Assembly (NCBI GenBank): GCA_015179125.1
Contig: WHVA01000477.1
Span: 1-64,000 of the forward strand
Length of the DNA: 64,000 nt
Source of the DNA: Gautieria morchelliformis
Lineage: Eukaryota; Basidiomycota; Agaricomycetes; Gomphales; Gomphaceae
Direction of reading: 5' to 3'
Below the pieces are notes generated by a model. That model was not told the DNA's origin. It searched no databases and saw nothing but the letters and a program-made list of their open reading frames with translations. The position numbers and the translations under genes were made by a program. The first letter of the stretch is position 1. Each line of letters opens with the position of its first letter. Positions 31,201 to 44,849 of this stretch are shown in pieces.

Positions 31201-32281
31201 GGTGGTGCTCGGGCCCAAGTGGGCCCCGGCATTCAACGCAAGGATCCCACTGTCCAAGGAGAAGGTGAAGGAGGAGATAGATGCTGATGAAGCAGAAGTG
31301 GTAGTATACACAGACGGATCCTGCATAGAGGGCGGAGTAGGGGCTGCAGCGGTGATGTACAGGAACGGGAGGGAATGCAAGACGACAAGGCTGTACATGG
31401 GCCCAGAACACGAGCACACCGTCTTCGAAGCGGAACTAGCGGGCGCAGCCATAGGGGCGAAGATGCTCAACATGGAACGTGGTGGCAGATACACCATTGC
31501 CCTGGACAACCAAGCGGCTATACAGACAACGAGAAAAGAGCGCGCAATTCCCGGTCAATATCTCATCAACGCAGTCCATAGACAAATTCAGGGCGTAGTG
31601 CAACAACAGCCGGGAGCCAAAATCACTATGAGATGGGTACCGGGGCACGAAGGGGTAGCAGGGAATGAGAGGGCGGATGAGGAGGCGAAGAAGGCGGCGA
31701 GCGGAGAGACCAGCGAGGAGAGAGACATACCAATCGAGTGCCGGGGAACGATGCCAACGAGCAGAACAGCAGAGGTCCAGAGACACGGCACGAGCCTGAA
31801 GCAGAGAGCGAGGGAAATCTTCGCTAAGTCACCTAGAGCTATGCGAGCGCACAAGATTGACCCCACCATGCCGTCAGCAGCCTTCGCGAAAATCACGAAG
31901 AACATGCCGCGCAAGCAGGCCAGCCTACTCGTACAGCTAAGGACGGGACATATACCGTTAAACAAGTACTTGCACAAGATAGGAAAAGCGGAATCGCCCT
32001 TGTGCCAGGCGTGTGGGAGCGCGCAGGAGACGGTACAGCACTACCTGTTCCAGTGCCGGGCATACAAGGAGCAGAGGCAAAAGCTGGAGAGAAAGCTGAA
32101 ACGGGGAGCGAGGTCCCTAAAGACACTGCTAGGCGGGCACAAGGCGCTAGAGCATCTATTTGGATATATACAGGACACGAAAAGGTTCAAAGATCAATAC
32201 GGAAACGTAGCCCTACCACCGGCGAAAGAGGACACACGAGGAAGAGCAGACGGACGACAGCGCAGGGAGAGAAGGCGCTAA
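28289..32281 (+). CDS. LINE2 ORF2: endonuclease, reverse transcriptase, RNase H
   Basis: A 1,330-residue open frame starting at the ATG that overlaps the ORF1 stop. An APE-type endonuclease occupies about residues 1-240 (ILAIQEPYI near 45; WLGDFNRHHPLWDE near 152; a TDNVF and TDHYPI end). The WW pre-RT motif (YIKRWWSLQL) is near residue 330. Reverse transcriptase spans about 470-770 (YLDIKRAFPSI; GRGMDQGCPLSA; catalytic FVDDTTL near residue 706, 30406-30426). RNase H spans about 1005-1140 (YTDGSCIEGG, EAELAG, LDNQAAI, WVPGHEGVAGNERADE). The C-terminal zinc motif is CQACGSAQETVQHYLFQC (near 1238). All catalytic residues that I can check are present and no stop or shift was seen. It would nick target DNA and copy the LINE RNA in place. 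Probably competent, although ORF1 is broken. Confidence 0.93.
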   Translation: MNRAEQQIQNLRIRQQNVNKSLTATAEMLAKCMADHYDILAIQEPYIDFLGNSRATHSWYTVYPRTHFQNGGARTRSMILINKKIATSAWGAMEVGSPDVTAISIKTSAGKIAIYNIYADVAQSDSIRAMRKHVQDKAAEEVTQGRETEEMLWLGDFNRHHPLWDELRNSHLFTRANLDEAQILLDAIAEQGMQMTLPKGVLTLKAMATGNHTRTDNVFASPSLAERLITCMTVPEEHPPKTDHYPIDTKIDLTVETATHRPKRNYRQVDWKAYNKALETRLEQVIEDPTPKDQRQFHTHLEALITAIQDTTEELVPMSKPSPYIKRWWSLQLTQKRNETRRLGRRAYAKRNDPTHPTHEEYRCARNSYAGAIEDSKKEHWAEFLASINHKTVWTAHRYASAGASDGGMARAPTLVSQKDNGTKQVAESNEQKANMLFDMFFPKTIEGTEQIPEDFDYPPPAFEYQPVTDGQIRRAVDRLNRFKAPGDNGIPNELIKQCINVILPYIGPLFRATFNLEVYPPEWRDSITKVLRKPGKPNYTVPGAYRPIALLDTIGKVLSACVAEDIVKMAEKHRLLPDNHFGCRPGRTTTDAIHHVVGQAKDTWRRGRVLGVLYLDIKRAFPSIVLKRLTHNMRRRGIPREYTDWIHRKVQNRLTVVSLDDHTSATRPIGRGMDQGCPLSAVAYQFYNADLIDIAQSSRGEGCVGFVDDTTLTAEGKDLPEAFRKLTEMMERPGGAYDWAEQHQCQFAVEKFGLMGLTRRREKDPARPRKTKPTMRPTIKIGTHVVRPTVAHKFLGVIMDQELRFKEHVNYALKKGEAYVGQYRRLTKPSKGIIAKHMRTYYLTVAIRRMLYAADVFLTPESNRTKGTKGYINKLARIQRQVAIDITGALRTTATDTLDAHADLLPFPLLVTKIVHRAAVVQLACLPQGHPLAERTRRAARRYVKRHRSPLHEMMHAFELNPDTMEKIHTVVLGPKWAPAFNARIPLSKEKVKEEIDADEAEVVVYTDGSCIEGGVGAAAVMYRNGRECKTTRLYMGPEHEHTVFEAELAGAAIGAKMLNMERGGRYTIALDNQAAIQTTRKERAIPGQYLINAVHRQIQGVVQQQPGAKITMRWVPGHEGVAGNERADEEAKKAASGETSEERDIPIECRGTMPTSRTAEVQRHGTSLKQRAREIFAKSPRAMRAHKIDPTMPSAAFAKITKNMPRKQASLLVQLRTGHIPLNKYLHKIGKAESPLCQACGSAQETVQHYLFQCRAYKEQRQKLERKLKRGARSLKTLLGGHKALEHLFGYIQDTKRFKDQYGNVALPPAKEDTRGRADGRQRRERRR

Positions 32282-32475
32282 ACACACACCTCGCCCACGA
32301 AGGCATGGACACGCTCGAGGCAATGCCTCTTGAGCATACGCAGAGCATAGAGGTCTAAAGGAGGGGCGGGCCAAACGCAAGGAGGAAACTGTAAATACCG
32401 TCTTACATAGGGCGCTGCCCCAAAAGACGTAAAATTGGAAAAAAAAAAAAAAAAAAAAAACAAAAAAAAAAAAAA
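32282..32475 (+). other. LINE2 3' untranslated region and poly(A) tail
   Basis: It ends TCTTACATAGGGC-GCT-GCCCC-AAAAGACG, then a 37-bp A-rich run. The same end, with a different hairpin loop (ACG), terminates the truncated copy LINE4 at 57805-58192. That makes it the likely recognition end for the reverse transcriptase. Confidence 0.75.
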
Positions 32476-32485
32476 GTTAGAGAAC

Positions 32486-34650
32486 CAGGATTTTGACAAC
32501 ACCGAGAGGAGCGGAGCGGAAATGCTCATTAGAGATGCAATGCGTTAGGAGAGCCATGCGATATCATGGACAAGATTGGGGCAGCAGGATGAAAGGCCCG
32601 TATTATGGAGAGCAAGCTGCTACGCAGACAGATTATAAAGCATGATGCCTTCGTATAGGATGCAAGAGAAGGCAGTGTTTAGGATATGCAAAGTCACCGC
32701 AGAGAGCACGGGAGTGCTCGAGGAATCAGAGCAGGAGCCACGGGGATTGAACTTGATGCAGATGTGTTAGCTCGATTGGTCAAATGAGGGAGACATTATG
32801 CCATTCGCAGAGAATGGGCCATTCAAGACGGCAGAAGTGGGAGGCGCTGCGAGCGGAAGGCACACTGGCAGACGGTACCGCAACGTATACAGAGCTTGGG
32901 CTTGTGGTCTTTCCGAAAGGAATTACCAGGGCAAGTGTGTTCTTCGTCATACGGAGCATACCGCAATGTAAACATAGCTCAAGCATCCTTTGTCGGATGG
33001 AACATTATCAGGAGACGAAGGGTCCCGAGGAGTGAGACGGATGAGCGCCCGTGGAGAGTGAAAGGCAGAGACAGGGTGACTGAGCGTGAAAGGCAGAAAG
33101 TGTCAGGAGAGAATAGTGTCAAGAGAAACGAAGAGTCACGAGAGCGAGACGGGCAAGCGTCGGTGGAGAGTGAAAGGCAGAAATAGTGGCAAGAGAGACG
33201 AAGAGTCAGGTGAAAGGTAGAAATAAGTGTCAGGAGAGACGAGTCACCAGGAGCGAGACGGACGAGCGAGCGTCCGTGGAGAGTGAATGGGGGTGCAGGG
33301 CAGAAATAAGTGTCAGGCGAGACGAAGAGTCATGAAGAGCGAGACGGGTGTCCGTGGAGAGTGAAAGGCAGAAACAGAGTGAATGAGAGTGAAAGGCAGA
33401 GATAGTGTCAGGAGAGCATAGTGTCAGGAGAGACGCAGTCAAAATGAGCGAGATGGAGGGTCAGGAGAGAATAGTGTCAGGAGAGACGCAGAGTCATGAG
33501 AGCGAGACGGACGAGCGTCCCTGGAGAGTGAATGGCAGAAACGGTATCAGGAGAGACGAAGGGTCCCGAGGAGTGAGACGGATGAGATGGACGTGTCAGG
33601 ATAGGAGGGAGCACAATGTGAAATAGAAATCTGCGCCCGTTCGAAGATCACGAAGTATGTGGTATCATGTGGATCAAGCGCATGATGGGGGTGCTAGCCT
33701 GTCGTAAGAGAGGCGTCCGTGAGGTTGCCAACGACAGATAGCCAGTTTTGGCATGCTTGCAGGAAGGTGGCGGCGTCGAGAGAAGCTCTCGACGCCCAGA
33801 CGGGAAGGAGTCGCCTAGTGATCGCTTACCAACCCCGTTGCCGAGAGGGATATTATTGTAACGTAGGTTGTCATTTGCAGCGAAAGCGAACAAGAGCGGG
33901 TATGGTGAGCAAGGAGAGCGGTATGCAAATGCAGTTGAAAGCCCATTCGCATTATGGCCGAAGGCATCTTGACAACGTTCATCAGTAGTTTGTCGCTGGC
34001 ATCAGAATGCAAGGTGTGCAACGGAGGCAACGTGCCAAAGTTAATGGGATCAGGCGGTGTTGGTTGACGTGTGAGGAACCCCAGAGCTTTGGGCAGGGAC
34101 TGAAGGAGCAGACAGCGGTTAGGATGGTACCGAAGGCCACGGAGGAATATTGGGAACGGAAAGAGACAGGCGGAATTGCGAGTTATGCCTGGAACAAGCG
34201 GCGCGAGCTTAGTGGAAGTGGCGTTGGCTGGGGAAGGTGCAAGCATAATGGAAAGAGCAGCGGCAAATGTGTTACGGAAATGCAGCATAAAAAAAGTACT
34301 TGAAACACTGGGTATTTGCCCTCTTAGCTCCTCCTACCACGCATGTGTATGTGTCGGGCCACCAGGCGCCGACAGAGATCAAGTTCGACGATTGTTTCCC
34401 GGGAGCGGCCCAGACCCACCAGCCTTGCTGGTCGGTTCGTGCCCAGGAGGTGATACACCTTGAGGAGGTCGTTCGAATAGAAGCACGGAGAAACAATCCG
34501 CTACGCTACTCTTGTGGAGGAGCGAAGGAAAGAATCAACCGCTAGAACTTGTCATGCGTTCCTTATGCATGGCTTTATTCATGCTCGGCATTCCTGCAAG
34601 ACTTTTCTAGCCTCCGTCATTATTGCATAACGTGATTATGATGGTATGCC
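32486..34650. other. No recognisable gene; minisatellite inside
   Basis: Continuation of the DNA that LINE2 entered. Only short frames are present. Apart from the tandem repeats at 33020-33600, nothing is recognised. Confidence 0.35.
33020..33600. repeat. Degenerate minisatellite
   Basis: Repeated words GAGTGAAAGGCAGAA, GTGTCAGGAGAGA, ACGAAGAGTCA and GAGCGAGACGG(A)CGAGCG recur in the same order about seven times, with unit sizes of about 60-100 bp and frequent partial units. Confidence 0.75.
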
Positions 34651-34654
34651 AAGT

Positions 34655-37203
<2,549 letters not shown>

Positions 37204-38892
37204 TAAAGGACAGAAGAAGATGGGGTAAGAAAAACTGATACATGCCTACCTTCCTGACTGTCTCCGTGTAACTTTGTGAGTGTAGGTATCAAGACTTGGT
37301 CTTGTCTGTTCTTTTTTCAAAATGCGGGCTGAAAGTAGATTACAGTACCGATAGTTTCCCCTCCAGATATCATGTATCAACAACTTGTTCCGAACCGCTA
37401 TATATGAGTTCAATAAGCATACCCATATCTGTTACAGTTATGTGAAAGAACGACGGGAAAAATCCTCCACAAATAATACGTGGAAATTCCACGTATAATC
37501 CCATATACGTCCATAAAAGTTGTCCAGGACCGTGAAAAATGCTGGGAAAATGATAAGGTTAGTACGTGGGATTTATGTAGCAAATCGTGCATTTCCTACC
37601 AGCAGTTAGTAGAAAATCAATTCAATTAAGACGCGACAGAAACGATCCCCTTGCTCGTCAAGGGCCTTGGGATGTCGTAAATCGCCTCTTGACGTGTATA
37701 AATGTCCCCTTTGGTCAATTTCTACTGTTCCATTCTCTCTGCCCAAAACGCTGCTGTACGTGATCATTATTTCTTTGCCATCTATGGTACACACCTGAGT
37801 TAGTTTTTTTCTCGTCTTAGGCAGGTGTCACCATAATGACTCACGTCTCCTCCTCCTCCTCCCTATCTCTCGCCACAGCCAGAATACTGGGCTCTCCAAA
37901 GCATGTGGTGTCAATCTCCGTGTGGCAGTTGTCACATCCTCAGCGAATCAGGCTCGCGTTTCGCTCGTGGGTGAAGTTACGTACTGCTTGCAAAGGATAG
38001 TCCGATTTACCTGACCCACCCCGAGTGTTATAATATACAGACACATGCCGACGCGAGACGTTGGCTGCCAGATGAGGCAGATTCTCCACAGCAGGTGCCG
38101 TCATGTAATAAATTTGATGGTTGTGATCGAAGACTTATCATTGCATCCATGCCTCGTAGTCCCTCTGGGTTTGCTTTGTCCATATAGTGAGTGTCCTCAA
38201 ACTTGCTACCATATCATCATAGGTATACAGCTTGAAGATGTCTCCGCAGAGCGTATCCTGTGGGTGGCTTCGGCGAGTAAGTCATGAATAACTGTACATG
38301 CAACTCTCGATCATATTTACTATATTGGCAAGATTCCCTTGCGACTATATCGATATTCCCTTACCTTTGGATGGAGGCGAGCTTGGATGAGGTAAATGGA
38401 CTGCAGGATTCTCGCGGGTCATCCATTCATGGATACAAGGCTTGTATTCCTGCCACCCGTAATGAATATACTGTGTACGAATGTCCTCGAGCGTATAGAA
38501 GGGCACATTCCCGTTTGTATCGCGGCGCACGCGGTCGACGGTGTTAAGTAAATCCAAAAACGAATTGTCATTTGCTGCGGGCAGTGCTGGACACAGCCGT
38601 ACACGTATCTCCCATTCAATCGTCGAGATACTCAAGCTCAAGTCTGAGCTAGAAGGGATGTACGAGGTCATCAATGAGCTGGCGGACGCGCTTTCGTATA
38701 GGTTCCCTGGGCTAGTCATCGTGCTCGTCAATGAAGAAGGAAAGGACGTAGTTTTTCCACTGCATCTGGGAGCGCTGGATTGGATCAAAAAGAGGGATGA
38801 TGTGGTGGCAGTGTCATTGGGAAACCTGAAATAGAGTGATGCAATACCAAGTGGGGCGTCGTCAAAACGCTTCCAGGCACGAAGCGTAAAAA
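37204..38892. other. Unassigned region with a possible minus-strand gene
   Basis: A minus-strand frame (about 38345-38800) has ordinary-looking protein composition (SFLDLLNTVDRVRRDTNGN, YTLEDIRTQYIHYGW), and a short minus-strand frame at 37606-37794 (ITYSSVLGRENGTVEIDQRG) may be another exon. I do not recognise the family. The overlapping plus-strand frame at 38541-38834 is less convincing. If real, the gene is cut off near 38890 by the LINE3 fragment. Confidence 0.3.
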
Positions 38893-40600
38893 ATGGCCAC
38901 GCCGACGAGCGCGGAGGGCCAACCGCCAGGGACGGCGAACCTGGCAAGAACGAGAGCGGGGACAGCGCAGCAGGGGGAGCAAGCCAGGACGAGAGGTGAG
39001 CTATTAGACAACGCTAACTCATCGGTTCGGAACAGAGAGCAAGCGAGAAATTTTCTGGACAAAAATCAGTATGTGGCGAAGGAAGACCCGATATCCCAAG
39101 AAAGCCTGAGCTACGGGCTGCTGAGTATGGCCCAGAGCACCACGCACAGAGCATTAAAGGAAGGCGCGAGAGCTGTGGCAATCCTGATGATGGACGCCTC
39201 GGCGAAGAGCATGGGGGAGCAGTGTCACAATTCCAATACTATTCATATTTCTCCTGTCTAAACCCTCCCTATGCCACAACCAACACGTGCCACTAATCAT
39301 CAGCCTACCCCCTCGAGCACACACACGCCCACTCGCTATACCACACCTATCCCCTCGAACATACACACGTCCACTCGCTATACCACAACATCCTGCCGAT
39401 CCACGAGCGCATAACCGACCCAGCCATCAGCAGATCCATCCCTGAACCCCAAGCCCGAGACGCGTCCATCCACGGAGCAGTTCGATGATTGAGTATATCA
39501 CGCACGAGACTCACTTCTTACCCCTTCCTGATTTACACCTTCTTTTGAAACGACACATCCTAATTCTGATATTGTAGTTATAGTACATTCCACACTCCCC
39601 ATCAACATACATCTGATGCCCCTAGTTAGAAACACACTCCTTCCAATCCATATAACATGCACCCACCGCAGTTTCCGGAGCACCGACTCCCGAGTCACAC
39701 ACACACACTTACCCCCACCCTCATTCCCATTTCATCTTAGTACATCACACACGATAGATAAAAGCTGCGCTGTATATCGAAATAGTCAGTCAATTGAACT
39801 CATTGTTTCCACACTTAGTTACTCACTTCGAAGCCCATCCTTCTGCATTGTGCACGTCTCACTACTTATATACTCTGCGTGATCCACTCCTATTGAAACG
39901 ACTGCGTACTCGATTCGACTTCACACTGAAGTTTGAATTATATTATCCTTCCATACAAAATTCAGACACTCTTACTCTTTACAAGCAGGTCATGAAGTAC
40001 ATGGAAAAGAAGTTGTAGCCGATGATGCGGAAAGCCGAGGAAGCGACGGACACCCTCAGAGAGGTGGCCTACGACACGGTACAGGCGACCGAGATAGCAG
40101 TGGAAGCGGTCGATAACAGCACACGTGGGAGGGGGGTAATGGAGTTTCTGCCCGAGTTGACGTACGCCACGGCGCTGAAGGGAACGGTCCCGATTACACA
40201 CCCCAACACCCTAGCCAGGGCTAAGGCAAGAAACAGACAGATCCTGATAGATAAGGATCCGGGAGCAGAAGCCAACCCCTTCGCCGACTTGACCGAGCAA
40301 GAGCTGGTCGCCAAGGCAAATGAAGCGGTGGAACACATGAATGCGCCAGAGGGGGGAATGGAACTGAGGTTCGTGGGAGTCAAGAAGCTGGCCAACGGGG
40401 GCATCGTATTCGATCTGAACACGGAAGAAGCGGCGAGCACCATCCAGACCCAAAGGGAGGATTTCATGCGCAGGTTCAGCGCGTCAGCAGTGGTCAAGGA
40501 GTGGGCGGTCTCTGTAATAGTGGAGTATGTGCCGGTCAGCCACGCCCCAGACGCACTGGCCGAGCAGGCCAGAATAGAACGCGACTCTGAAATACCAGAG
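38893..40600 (+). pseudogene. LINE3 ORF1 fragment (Tad-like), split by solo LTR D
   Basis: Starts at ATG 38893. It aligns with LINE2 ORF1 from the N-terminus (VRNREQARNFLDKNQYVAKEDPIS..LSYGLLSMA) to the central domain (LVAKANEAVEHM ... GVKKLANGGIVFDLNTEEA, about 40305-40440). LTR D (39223-39983) lies between, with the LINE frame kept across it. It contains an in-frame TAG at 40016-40018, four codons from where LINE2 has TAA. It stops at 40600 where the LTR of element E begins; zinc knuckles and ORF2 are absent. Amino-acid divergence from LINE2 is substantial, so this is a separate subfamily. Confidence 0.85.
39223..39983 (+). repeat. Solo LTR, family D, 761 bp, TSD AGCAG
   Basis: TGTCACAATTCC...CTCTTTACA, flanked by AGCAG (39218-39222 and 39984-39988). 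It contains a direct repeat of CACTCGCTATACCACA with nearby CACACGCCC/CACACGTCC words (about 39320-39385). No internal region or second copy is seen in the window. Orientation is only by TG...CA and cannot be fixed. It is younger than LINE3. Confidence 0.85.
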
Positions 40601-40813
40601 TGTAAATAACCTATGTATCTACATGTACACTAGTTATTACCTAATCCCAGTGGGCCCCTTAGGGACCCACTGTATAGTTTATGCGTGGGAACCGGCCAGC
40701 GGTTCCCATCGCATCTTACACCTATACTGTCACTACGTAGCATTCAGAATACCCTATTTGGTCAAGTTCTGTAGTGCCCTTGTGATACAAGGTCAAAGAT
40801 CGGTTTCTTTACA
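40601..40813 (+). repeat. LTR of element E with three hairpins
   Basis: The start is fixed by TGT after the LINE3 frame. The end is tentative at TTTACA (40813), as no second LTR is available for comparison. It contains three consecutive perfect or near-perfect hairpins: CAGTGGG/CCCACTG extended by CCC/GGG (40648-40672), TGGGAACCG/CGGTTCCCA (40686-40708), and CCTTGT/ACAAGG with a 3-base loop (40778-40792). Confidence 0.55.
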
Positions 40814-40952
40814 CCTTTTTGAACTATCCTGCGGTTGATCGCCACACGACCAACCGATTGTGGATTCGAAGCAATCTTGAAAAAAGATCGCTGCGTCGAC
40901 GACTAAACATCGTTGAGACCCTCCAGTAGACCCTCTACTGTCGGCTGCGAGC

Positions 40953-43900
40953 ATGACGATCCCACACAGTCAAAGACGGACACGAGTGACGAGATCGAGG
41001 TCCACGCCCCAGGCGCAGCCCAGCGACATGACGGCTGACGCTACCCTGGACCAAGAGTCCAGGATGATAGAAGACGGAGAGATCGTAGATCTCACCGCCC
41101 TCGCCCCCCCAGTAGAGGACGAGGAAAACCCCGACCACGTCTCGTCGAGCGTGGCCGAGGAAGAGACAACGCCGGGCAATGAGCTGGTGCCACCCCACCA
41201 TTCATCTCTGCCCAGAGACAAAGGCAAGGGAAGAGAGTCTCGCCGTCGTCAGATGGTAGAGCAACAACGTTGAGGCGGGCACAAAGCCACGACTCGAACC
41301 GACGCTCACGAAGTAGAGTGACGACGATCATCCCTGAAGGGGGACGACGACAAAAAAGACAAGCCCCAGACGATGGTCAGGGCTCGGAATACTCGAGATC
41401 CAGTCGCAAGAGCTCGAGGGCTCACGCCATCGACCATGAGACAGCAGAGGCCCTGAATAAACAGGTGCAGGCTGCACTGCACCGAAGCACGCTGACGCGC
41501 CTCAAGCACGATCAGCTGGCATCGCAGTTTGACAATGCCGCCACCGCCCTAATGGCAATCGGCAAGGATCTCCACCAGGCAGAGGAGATCAGGCTGCAAG
41601 ATGCAGCCACACTGGAGAGTGTCCAGAAAGCCCTCCGCCCACGTGGAGAACCCGACACAACTCGTCCGGGCTCGCGACAGTCCGCAGCCAACGAACGCAG
41701 TAATGACACGGAAGACCCACGCTGAGAGGAGCAGGACAAGCAGCGAATGCCACCGCCAGCCGTCCCGGTCGAACAGGACATAAGGTTCGGGAACGAACCT
41801 CAGGAGCAATCGGCTGCCCCAATGGACAGCCGCAAGACGATCCAACAGATCGTTAGGGAACAGGTCGCCTCAGAGCCTGACTCTGAAACGACGACCGAGA
41901 GCTTAGAGCTCGAAGTCGCACACTGGCAGCGTAAAGAAGCCGCAGCCGCGCGCCACCATATGCGGGCACTTGAGCTCCTAGTGACCACAGCCACACCGCT
42001 CAGCTGCCCGACGAGCAGCTCACGTGGGCCGTACAGGACGCACGGCAGGCGCACGCAGCCTACAACAGCAGGCTGTGGATCCACAACGCGGGACTGACCG
42101 GGGACACCAGGCACAAAACGCCCCTGGACCCGAGAGCATGGAATGCTCCCGAGCCCGAGCCCGATCCGGGCCCGGGGCCCGTCAGGGCATACAACGGCCT
42201 GCCCCACGCAGCGTCACAGCCGCGAGAGCGATCCATGGCCCCAATGGAAGGCCAGGGAATCCCTGACCAAGCTGACGTCGTACAGACGGAGCCGTACGAC
42301 GGGATCACACAGATGATCCGCGTGGCGTTAGCAGACGCCGCGGACACAGACCCAGAGAAGTCTGTCCCGACCACATCTCGTCGAGCGTGGCCGAGGAAGA
42401 GACGACGCCGGGCAACAAGCCGGCGCCGCCCCCCCATCTCTCTCTGCCCAAAGACAAAGGAAAGGGCAGAGAAGTCTCGCCGTCGTCAGACGGTAGAGCA
42501 ACAACGTCGAGACGGGCACAAAGCCACGACTCAAACCGACGACGATCGTCCCTGAAGGAGGACGATGGCAAAAGAGACGAGCCCCAGATGATAGTCAGGA
42601 CTCGGAATACTCGAGCTCTAGTCGCAAGAGCTCGAGGGCTCACGCCATCGACCACGAGACGGCAGAAGCCCTTAACAAACAGGTGCAGGCTGCGCTGCAC
42701 TGAAGTACACTGACGCGCCACAAGCACGATCAGCTGGCATCGCAGCTTGACAACGCCGCCGCCGCCCTAATGGCAATCGGCAAGGAACTCCACCAGGCGG
42801 AGGAGGTCAGGCTGCAAGACGCAGCCACGCTGGAGGACATCCAGAAAACACTCCGCCCACGCGGGGAACGCGACGCAACTCGTCCGAGCTCGCGATAGTC
42901 CGCAGCTAACGACCGCAGTCGCGACACACTCCGAAAGGAGCGAGACAAGCAGAGAATGCCGCCGCCAGCCACCCCGGTCGAACAGGATGTAAGGTTCGGG
43001 AACGAGCCTCAGGAACAACCGGCTGCCCCAACGGACAGCCGTAAAATGATCCAACAGATCGTTAGGGATCAGGTCGCCTCAGCGCCTGACTCTGAAACGA
43101 CGACCGAGAGCTTAGAGCTCGAAGTCGCACACTGGCAGCGTAAAGAAGCCGCAGCCGCGCGCCGCCACACACGGGCACTCGAGCTACTAGCGAAGAACGC
43201 TGAAGAAACGGTGGCCCACAGCCACACCACTCAGCTACCCGACGAGCAGCTCACGCAAGCCGTACAAGACGCACGGCAAGCGCGCACAGCCTACAACAGC
43301 AGGCTACGGATCCGCAATGCGGGACTGACCGGGGACACCAGGCACAAAACTCCCCCAGAGCCGAGAGCACAAAATGCTCCCGATCCCGAGCCCGACCCGG
43401 GCCCGGGGCCCGTCAGGGAATATAACAGCCTGCCCCGTGCGGCGTCACAACCGCGCGAGCGATCCATAGCCCCAACGGAAGGCCAGGGAATCCCTGACCA
43501 GGCCGACATCGTACCAATGGAGCCGTACGACGGGATCACACGGATGATCCGCGTGGCGTTGGCAGACACCGCGGACACAGACCCGGAGAAGTCTGTGCTG
43601 GCGAAGGCCGGCGTAAAACTGGCCCACCCCGAGCCATATGCAGGGGATAGGACCTCGAAGAGTTTGAAGTCTTCGTGGCAGCCATCCTACGATGGCTAGA
43701 AATGAATTGCCTCCTAGGGCCAACCAGCATTGACACGCAGGTCGGCTACGTGGGCACTCGCCTCACCGGCAAAGCCCAGGAGTGGTTCCTTAAAAACGTA
43801 GAACACTTTGATCGCCAGGTCCGCAACTGGACACTGGAAACTGTGATGCAAGGCCTTCAAAAAGGTTCCTGCACACACTGACGTACCATCACGCATCGAA

Positions 43901-44480
43901 TAAATTCGACACGGTCATGCAAGGCATGAATACCGTTCAGGAGATGCTGAATGAGCTCACGAAGTACGCGGCACGTATGATACAGCCGCCAGACGATTAC
44001 ACGTTCCGGAGATGGTTCGTGTGGCGCTGCGCGAAACACTGCGCAACGAAGTCCTCAAAAAGGGCTACAATTCTGAGAGCAGCTCGATAGAGCAACTCTT
44101 CGAGATGGCCGGATGATCGAGGAGGCATCCCGATACAACATGGGGATGCGCCGTGCAGAAAGCGCAGCAGCAACAGCAAGCGCTGCCCGGCTCACAGGGA
44201 GCAAGCCGTTGACACAAACAGGCCTGACCAGGCCCAGCCCATTCGCAATGAGCGCAACAGGACAACGGATGCCGCCCCCACGCCCAGCACAAGCTGGCCG
44301 GCCGCCCGAAGTTAAACAACCTCAGGCGTCAGGGTCGTCCCCGCGACCTGCCCCACCGGCGAAAGCACCAGGCCGACCTAACGATCAGCCCAGCGGCGGC
44401 CAAACAGCACCATGTGCTTTGAATGCGGCCAACCTGGCCACAAGAGGGCGGAATGCCCCCGGCTTAAGTCCAGTATCAGG
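40953..44480 (+). pseudogene. Element E gag remnant with large internal duplication
   Basis: Begins MTIPHSQRRTRV at 40953. The segment with VSSSVAEEETTPGN, SLELEVAHWQRKEAAAARxH and the following acidic/proline-rich region occurs twice in tandem (about 41100-42300 and 42360-43590). After it comes a capsid-like region (about 43600-44110, with VGYVGTRLTGKAQEWF) and one CCHC knuckle, CFECGQPGHKRAECP (about 44412-44456). Broken in several places. Confidence 0.75.
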
Positions 44481-44849
44481 ACAGTGGCCGCGAGGCACGA
44501 GGAGGAGACCGAAGATTCGGAGATGGATCTCGGTCAAAATTCTCTCCATCAAATTGATGAAGAAGGGGAGGGTGATCCCCAAGCCAACAACACTCCGGAC
44601 AACGGAGACGCGCCCGCTGAAGAATGGGACCCAGAGCCATCCCAATATTATGAATGGGACGAGGAGGTGGAGGACACCACCTACAGGTCCAGCGCGATCA
44701 GATTCAGCCGGAAGATGAAGCCGCCACGAAAGTCATGGCGGCACGCACGTCGGTCACGCCAGACACGGCGGCCGAGCCGGTGTATCACCACCGAAGCAAG
44801 CACAGGACGCGGCCAACGCACCCGCGCAGTGAGAACCATACCCTATCAG

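Larger units (their letters stand above)
25875..32475 (+). mobile_element. Tad-clade LINE (LINE2), full length, with TSD and poly(A)
   Basis: Flanked by the target duplication GTTAGAGAAC (25865-25874 and 32476-32485). There is a 5' untranslated region of about 147 bp, ORF1 (26022-28292, split by solo LTR C2), ORF2 (28289-32281), a 3' untranslated region with a small GGGC-GCT-GCCC hairpin (32410-32420), and an A-rich tail (about 32439-32475). The two-ORF layout with zinc knuckles in ORF1 and EN-RT-RNase H in ORF2 fits the Tad clade of fungal LINEs. The length is 6,601 bp including the 501-bp LTR insertion with its duplicated site. The uninterrupted ORF2 and intact tail suggest a recent insertion. 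Confidence 0.95.

Noticed and set aside
38541-38834. Plus-strand hypothetical protein
   Set aside because: The minus-strand frame over the same bases has better protein composition; neither is recognised, so neither is called as a gene.
40648-40708. Bacterial-type terminators
   Set aside because: Hairpins lie at the start of a eukaryotic LTR element and have no T-tract.
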